Assembly: GCF_002005205.3 (NCBI RefSeq)
Contig: NZ_CP019701.2
Coordinates: 124,001-188,000, forward strand
Length of the DNA: 64,000 bases
Direction of reading: 5' to 3'
Origin: Rhizobium rhizogenes
GTDB lineage: Bacteria > Pseudomonadota > Alphaproteobacteria > Rhizobiales > Rhizobiaceae
Shown here piece by piece: positions 60,006 to 64,000 of this stretch (its first letter is position 1; every line of letters starts with the position of its first letter). The notes under the pieces are model-generated. The model saw only the letters and a list, made by a program, of their open reading frames with translations, was not told the DNA's origin and did no database searches. Position numbers and translations under genes: made by a program.

Positions 60006-60446
60006 TTATTCGCTGTCGGGGTGATGCGGTTTGGAGGCGGTTTCCCAGGCGCCGCTCACATCCGTCAGCTGCGCTTCGATGCATTCGACATCAAGCGCGA
60101 TGGCGCCACCGCCCGAAAGCGTCAGTTCGACGGACCCGTCAGGCCCCTCGCCATTCGGCACGAACCGCATGGCGAGCAGCGACAGCACCTGTTCCTTGTC
60201 GGCGCGGTTGATGCCGTGCGAGCGCACGGCCGAGACACGTTTCAGGAAAATGACGCTGCGGCAGCGCTCCGGCGGCAGGTTCTTCTTCTCGGTGCTTTCC
60301 CAGACGAAACGATTGGCGGAAAGTGTGAACTGGCCATGTTTCGGCTCGAAGGCAACGTCTTTCAGCTTGAAGACGCTGTCCTGCATATGCGTCGAGATGA
60401 CGGAGAGATCTTCAGTATCCAGCGCGAGCAATTTCAGGCCGCTCAT
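60006..60446 (-). CDS. DUF2948 family protein
   Basis: A 146-residue protein starting MSGLKLLALDTEDLSVISTHMQDSVFKLKDV, typical of DUF2948. Other landmarks are RFVWESTEKK, CRSVIFLKRVSAVRSHGI and IALDVECIEAQLTDV. The function is unknown; in rhizobia it usually sits between murA and hisD. Here it precedes hisD by 133 bases, while a PEBP/AraC pair separates it from murA. ATG 60446 follows AAGGAAG; the long open frame to 60866 has no family support. Confidence 0.88.
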   Translation of the reverse strand: MSGLKLLALDTEDLSVISTHMQDSVFKLKDVAFEPKHGQFTLSANRFVWESTEKKNLPPERCRSVIFLKRVSAVRSHGINRADKEQVLSLLAMRFVPNGEGPDGSVELTLSGGGAIALDVECIEAQLTDVSGAWETASKPHHPDSE

Positions 60447-60615
60447 CGTTTTCTTCCTTTTCCGCGGGCCACGGGCCGCAATGTCTATTTCTTGTACTGG
60501 AAATAGGCAGTCGAGGCCCGCTCTGCAACGGGTAGAAGCGGATGAGCGGCGGTTGAGGCATTCAGGCAGCGGCGTGAACCATGGGTTTGCCGGCAGAGCT
60601 GCCCCCACCTTGATA

Positions 60616-61170
60616 TTACCTGTTATACACAGCCGTAATGCTCGCTTGGGAAATCGTGTTGGCGCGCACCATGAAGCCGGCGAGAGCGTTGCTCGCACCT
60701 TCGGGCAGTTCAAGCTTTTCAACGCCGAGCGCATATACGGTAAAGACGTATCGATGCATCTCGCCGGGAGGCGGGCAGGCGCCGCCGAAACCCGTTGTTC
60801 CATAGTCGTTCCGCAATTCCAGCGCGCCTTTCGGCATGTCGTCTTTTCCGCTCGCGCCAGCGTCAAGCTGCATGATCTCGACCGGAATATTCACGACATT
60901 CCAATGCCACCAGCCCGAACCGGTCGGCGCGTCGGGATCATAGGCGGTGATGGCAAAGCTCTTGGCTTCCTTCGGTGCGCCGGACCACGACAATTGTGGA
61001 GACAGATTACCGCCTTCACAACCAAAGCCCTGGAAGACCTGAACGGCCGCAAGCTGGTTTCCTTCCGAAATGGAGGAGCTGGACAAGCGGAAATCGTCGG
61101 CAAGGGCGGGTGCAGACATCGCGGTCGCAATGGTCAAACCGGTAAAGAGTAGCTTTTGAAACCTGGACAT
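60616..61170 (-). CDS. YbhB/YbcL-type PEBP family exported protein
   Basis: A 184-residue phosphatidylethanolamine-binding protein-like (Raf kinase inhibitor-like) protein. A signal peptide (LLFTGLTIATAMSAPALA, cut before DDF) precedes the domain with YDPDAPTGSGWWHWNVVNIP and GGACPPPGEMHRYVFTVYAL. These are the ligand-binding pocket motifs. It is periplasmic by prediction. Bacterial YbhB/YbcL roles are poorly known. It lies next to an AraC-type regulator gene on the same strand, 95 bases downstream of that gene, so the pair may be a unit. Confidence 0.9.
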   Translation of the reverse strand: MSRFQKLLFTGLTIATAMSAPALADDFRLSSSSISEGNQLAAVQVFQGFGCEGGNLSPQLSWSGAPKEAKSFAITAYDPDAPTGSGWWHWNVVNIPVEIMQLDAGASGKDDMPKGALELRNDYGTTGFGGACPPPGEMHRYVFTVYALGVEKLELPEGASNALAGFMVRANTISQASITAVYNR

Positions 61171-61264
61171 ATCGTTTCCTTCAGGGACGTTGATAACGGC
61201 CGAACGATATAGTCCCCGGGCGGCGTACGCTTCCGGCAGAGATGCAACGACTATCGAAAAACGA

Positions 61265-62086
61265 TCAATCGCCAGCCGATCTTATCGCCTTCGGTTTGAT
61301 CCCGAATCGTTTTTTGAAAGAATCGGAAAAATGCGATGGTGTTTTGAACCCACATTCCAGCGCGATCTGCGAAATGGGAGTGTCGGTCGCCTGCAGCAGG
61401 GCAAGGCCCTTTTCGAGGCGGGTATTCTGTAGAACCCGCGAGAAGCCCAGACCTGATCTGGCAAGGGAGCGACGAAATGTTGCTTCGCTCATGGCAAAGC
61501 TTCTGGCGACATCCGACACCCGCCAGTCACGGCTTGGATCGCTTTCGATCAAACTCCGCAACTTGCTCGAAGGCTGTTCATCCGTCCTCGCGGAAAGGCG
61601 GATTCCCTGATGCTGCAACCAGATCAAGGGCTCCCGCAGCCGGTGTCGGCGTATGGGCGGGGGAAGGCTGCTGTCATTGAGCGTATCCTGAATACGCTCA
61701 AGAATATCCGGTGCATTCGCAAGTGCGCGAATGACCTGTATGCCGGGCGGACTATCGGAATGCCGCTGATCCGTGAAAACGGAATTGATCAGGTCATGGC
61801 TGAAATACACACCTTCGGCCCGGTAATGTGCGTCCAGCAATGGCCGGTTTTCCAGCGTTACCAGAGACCCCGGAGGGAAAACCAGCAAATCCCCCTCTCG
61901 GGCCGTCAGTTCACCATTGATCGGGCAAATCACTCTCTTGGAGCCTGCGCGGATAAAGCAGAGGAAGGTCAGCCTGATAAAGAGATCGGAAAATGTCGCG
62001 GCCGTCGCCTGCGTGATCGACAGGACGGAGACGTCGTCCTTGCATGGCGTGGCGGTTTCGATGTGCGGCGTGGCAAATGGTTTCAC
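61265..62086 (-). CDS. AraC family transcriptional regulator
   Basis: A 273-residue regulator. The C-terminal AraC domain (about 175-270) has two helix-turn-helix units: DWRVSDVARSFAMSEATFRRSLARSG and TPISQIALECGFKTPSHFSDSFKKRFG. The N-terminal ~160 residues resemble a cupin-like sensor (GSKRVICPINGELTAREGDLLVFPPGSLVTL). Start GTG 62086 follows GGGAGA. It is likely to control the PEBP gene next to it; the ligand is unknown. A terminator (62126-62161) isolates it from murA. Confidence 0.9.
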   Translation of the reverse strand: MKPFATPHIETATPCKDDVSVLSITQATAATFSDLFIRLTFLCFIRAGSKRVICPINGELTAREGDLLVFPPGSLVTLENRPLLDAHYRAEGVYFSHDLINSVFTDQRHSDSPPGIQVIRALANAPDILERIQDTLNDSSLPPPIRRHRLREPLIWLQHQGIRLSARTDEQPSSKLRSLIESDPSRDWRVSDVARSFAMSEATFRRSLARSGLGFSRVLQNTRLEKGLALLQATDTPISQIALECGFKTPSHFSDSFKKRFGIKPKAIRSAGD

Positions 62087-62125
62087 GAGGAATTCTCCCT
62101 TCGCCGCCTCGCGTCGATTGTCATG

Positions 62126-62161
62126 AAATCCACCCGGTTGCGCTGACAGCCGGGTGGATTT
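62126..62161 (-). terminator. 12-bp stem terminator between murA and the AraC gene
   Basis: AAATCCACCCGG (62126-62137) and CCGGGTGGATTT (62150-62161) form a perfect 12-bp stem with short T tracts on both strands. It lies 12 bases past the murA stop and also just upstream of the AraC gene start. It should end murA transcripts. Confidence 0.75.
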
Positions 62162-62172
62162 TTCAGTCGGTA

Positions 62173-63465
62173 TCAGTCGCTGACGCGTTCGACCAGAGCG
62201 CCGCAGCGGGTGAGCTTTTCTTCAAGACGTTCGAAACCGCGATCGAGGTGATAGACCCGCGAAACCATGGTCTCGCCTTCGGCCACGAGGCCGGCGATGA
62301 CCAGTGACACGGAAGCGCGCAGGTCGGTCGCCATCACAGGTGCGCCCTTCAGGCGGGAAACGCCTTCGATGCGGGCCATCTGGCCGGAGAGCGAAATCTT
62401 CGCGCCGAGGCGCGCCAGTTCCTGCACGTGCATGAAGCGGTTTTCGAAGATGGTTTCGGTAATGTGCGAAACGCCCTGCGACCGGGTCATCAGCGCCATG
62501 AACTGCGCCTGCAGGTCGGTCGGGAAGCCGGGGAAGGGTTCTGTGACGATATCGACCGGCTGGATGCCATTGCCGTTGCGCACCACCCGAAGGCCGGTCT
62601 CGGTTTCGCTGATCGTGGCACCGGCAAGCCGCAGCGTATCGAGTGCATTGTCCAGCAGCGATGCGCGCGTGCCTTCCAGCACCACGTCACCGCCGGCCAT
62701 GGCAACCGCCATGGCATAGGTGCCGGTTTCGATACGGTCCGGCAGAACCCGGTGGCGTGCGCCGGAAAGCGAGGTGACGCCCTCGATGGTGATGGTGGAG
62801 GTGCCCGCACCTTCGATCTTCGCGCCCATGGCTGTCAGGCACTGGGCCAGATCGACCACTTCCGGCTCGCGGGCGGCGTTGTGGATGACGGTTGTGCCGC
62901 GGGCAAGGCTGGCGGCCATCAGCATCACATGCGTCGCGCCGACGGACACTTTGGGGAAGGTGTAAACCGCGCCGATGAGGCCGCCCTTCGGGGCGCTGGC
63001 GTTGATGTAACCGCCATCGATCTCCATCGTCGCGCCGAGTGCCTCGAGGCCCTCGATGAACAGGTCGACCGGACGTGTGCCGATGGCGCATCCGCCGGGC
63101 AGCGAAACGCGTGCACGGCCTTCACGCGCCAGAAGCGGGCCGATGACCCAGAAGCTTGCGCGCATCTTGGATACCAGCTCGTAAGGAGCGGTGGTATCGA
63201 CAATGGTGCGGCAGGTGAAGTGCACGGTACGGGAATAGGCTTCGCCCTGGCTTTCGCGGCGGCCGTTGACGGAAATATCGACGCCGTGATTGCCGAGAAT
63301 ACGGATGAGCTGCTCCACGTCAGCCAGGTGCGGCACGTTTTCGAGCGTCAGCGTGTCGCTGGTCAGAAGCGATGCGATCATCAACGGCAGGGCGGCGTTT
63401 TTTGCGCCGGAGATGGGTATGATGCCGTTGAGCTTGTTGCCACCCGTGATTCTGATGCGATCCAT
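62173..63465 (-). CDS. murA: UDP-N-acetylglucosamine 1-carboxyvinyltransferase MurA
   Basis: A 430-residue enzyme for the first committed step of peptidoglycan synthesis (enolpyruvyl transfer from PEP to UDP-GlcNAc). Lys22-Asn23 in SGAKNAALP and the active-site Cys126 in [12 protein letters not shown] are present; this Cys is the fosfomycin target in the family. Other motifs are [13 protein letters not shown] and [14 protein letters not shown]. It lacks any truncation. In rhizobia it normally heads a murA-DUF2948-hisD cluster, here interrupted by two genes and a terminator. Confidence 0.97.
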   Translation of the reverse strand: MDRIRITGGNKLNGIIPISGAKNAALPLMIASLLTSDTLTLENVPHLADVEQLIRILGNHGVDISVNGRRESQGEAYSRTVHFTCRTIVDTTAPYELVSKMRASFWVIGPLLAREGRARVSLPGGCAIGTRPVDLFIEGLEALGATMEIDGGYINASAPKGGLIGAVYTFPKVSVGATHVMLMAASLARGTTVIHNAAREPEVVDLAQCLTAMGAKIEGAGTSTITIEGVTSLSGARHRVLPDRIETGTYAMAVAMAGGDVVLEGTRASLLDNALDTLRLAGATISETETGLRVVRNGNGIQPVDIVTEPFPGFPTDLQAQFMALMTRSQGVSHITETIFENRFMHVQELARLGAKISLSGQMARIEGVSRLKGAPVMATDLRASVSLVIAGLVAEGETMVSRVYHLDRGFERLEEKLTRCGALVERVSD

Positions 63466-63567
63466 GCGTCCCTACGGGCCTGTGCCCGCCTTTCTTTATC
63501 GTGCCTTGCGGAAGGCGCGTCCTTAGACGAATTTCCGCGGCGTTTCAATTTTATGCTGATGAATTCT

Positions 63568-63834
63568 CTATGAGGATGATTCGTCCGTTTTTGCGGCAGG
63601 CAGGCCGATCGTCTCGTCGGCATCGCCGGCGCGGCGTGCGCGAAGCTGCTGTTTGCGCTTCAAAAGATTCTCCCGAAGCTTTTTCGCCGCCCGCGCCTTG
63701 CGCTCCGCCTCACGCTCGCGCGCCTTTTCGCCCGGGCCAGCCTGCTGGTTGCCTGCCGCCGTCAAGGCCGACGGCTCCGCGGCGGCATCAGCGCCAACCG
63801 CCAGCTTTGCCTGTTTGTCATGATGTTCGTTCAT
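63568..63834 (-). CDS. Small highly charged hypothetical protein
   Basis: An 88-residue protein with a Lys/Arg/Glu-rich helical middle (KAREREAERKARAAKKLRENLLKRKQQLRARR) and low-complexity ends. It has no signal or membrane segment and no family that I recognise. ATG 63834 has a weak ribosome site. It lies 102 bases upstream of murA on the same strand and could be co-transcribed. Charged low-complexity composition means the coding call is moderate. The remaining 165 bases to the window end hold nothing I can support. Confidence 0.55.
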   Translation of the reverse strand: MNEHHDKQAKLAVGADAAAEPSALTAAGNQQAGPGEKAREREAERKARAAKKLRENLLKRKQQLRARRAGDADETIGLPAAKTDESSS

Positions 63835-64000
63835 AAATTCAGCAATATCCGAAAAATGTATTTTTCAACAGGGGGCACGCTTTTTTGCTCCACTTGATCA
63901 AGAATATCGTTTTGCGACTTGCGCTCGTCAAAAACCTATGGCAATAGGCCGCCACGCTTGATGCTGAAGCAAACGCTTCGGCACCGGATGCTGCTATAGC

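Noticed and set aside
1..64000. CRISPR arrays, IS elements, rRNA genes, prophage structural genes
   Set aside because: No regularly spaced repeats, transposase motifs, rRNA sequence or phage morphogenesis ORFs were seen.

Overview
The window looks like the circular chromosome of an Agrobacterium (Rhizobiaceae, Alphaproteobacteria). The main reason is the chemotaxis block (soluble receptor, cheS, cheY1, cheA, cheR, cheB, cheY2, cheD, cheT, fliF, visN, visR, mcp), whose order matches what I know of A. tumefaciens. A podJ-type polarity gene, a pha/mnh antiporter operon with fused A and B subunits, and a murA-DUF2948-hisD-UPF0262-infA-maf-yacG block fit the same group. Most of the sequence is GC-rich, with dense operons whose genes often overlap by 1 or 4 bases.

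Layout. 1-4.4 kb: end of an O-antigen ligase-type gene, a polysaccharide deacetylase, an S24/XRE regulator, an orphan LuxR-type response regulator, and a DUF952-pyrD pair. 4.4-8.9 kb: CAP-domain lipoprotein, small membrane protein, TPR methyltransferase, tandem YitT-like membrane proteins, and an AhpD-like protein with an Rrf2 regulator and a clear palindromic operator. 8.9-14.7 kb: DEXH helicase and phosphoesterase of the ligase-associated type, a universal stress protein, and a TSUP exporter with a TIGR02186-like partner. 15-24.5 kb: podJ and a divergent beta-oxidation operon with an inverted repeat inside its promoter. 24.6-28 kb: a small coiled-coil membrane protein, tRNA-Phe(GAA), and a lower-GC segment carrying a DNA methyltransferase (M) and a half-size specificity subunit (S) without a restriction subunit, plus two tiny ORFs. 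28-34.4 kb: the pha cation/proton antiporter operon (minus strand) and one unknown exported protein. 34.9-48.5 kb: chemotaxis, fliF, the visNR motility regulators and a second chemoreceptor. 48.5-56.2 kb: a symporter-histidine kinase hybrid, mscL, an aminotransferase, galE and an unknown membrane-anchored protein. 56.3-63.8 kb: housekeeping genes on the minus strand (yacG, maf, infA, LMW phosphatase, UPF0262, hisD, DUF2948), a PEBP/AraC pair, murA and a small charged protein.

How it works together. The che operon encodes nearly a whole signalling pathway (receptor, kinase, adaptation enzymes, two CheY proteins, and the CheS and CheT accessories) but no CheW, which must come from elsewhere. 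visN/visR sit directly downstream as master regulators of motility. The acyl-CoA dehydrogenase, thiolase and hydratase/dehydrogenase genes form a compact beta-oxidation unit ending at a strong terminator. The most clearly accessory segment is the methyltransferase/half-S module between tRNA-Phe and phaG. I saw no integrase, IS element, CRISPR array or rRNA. Assignments come from reading motifs; no database search was run.
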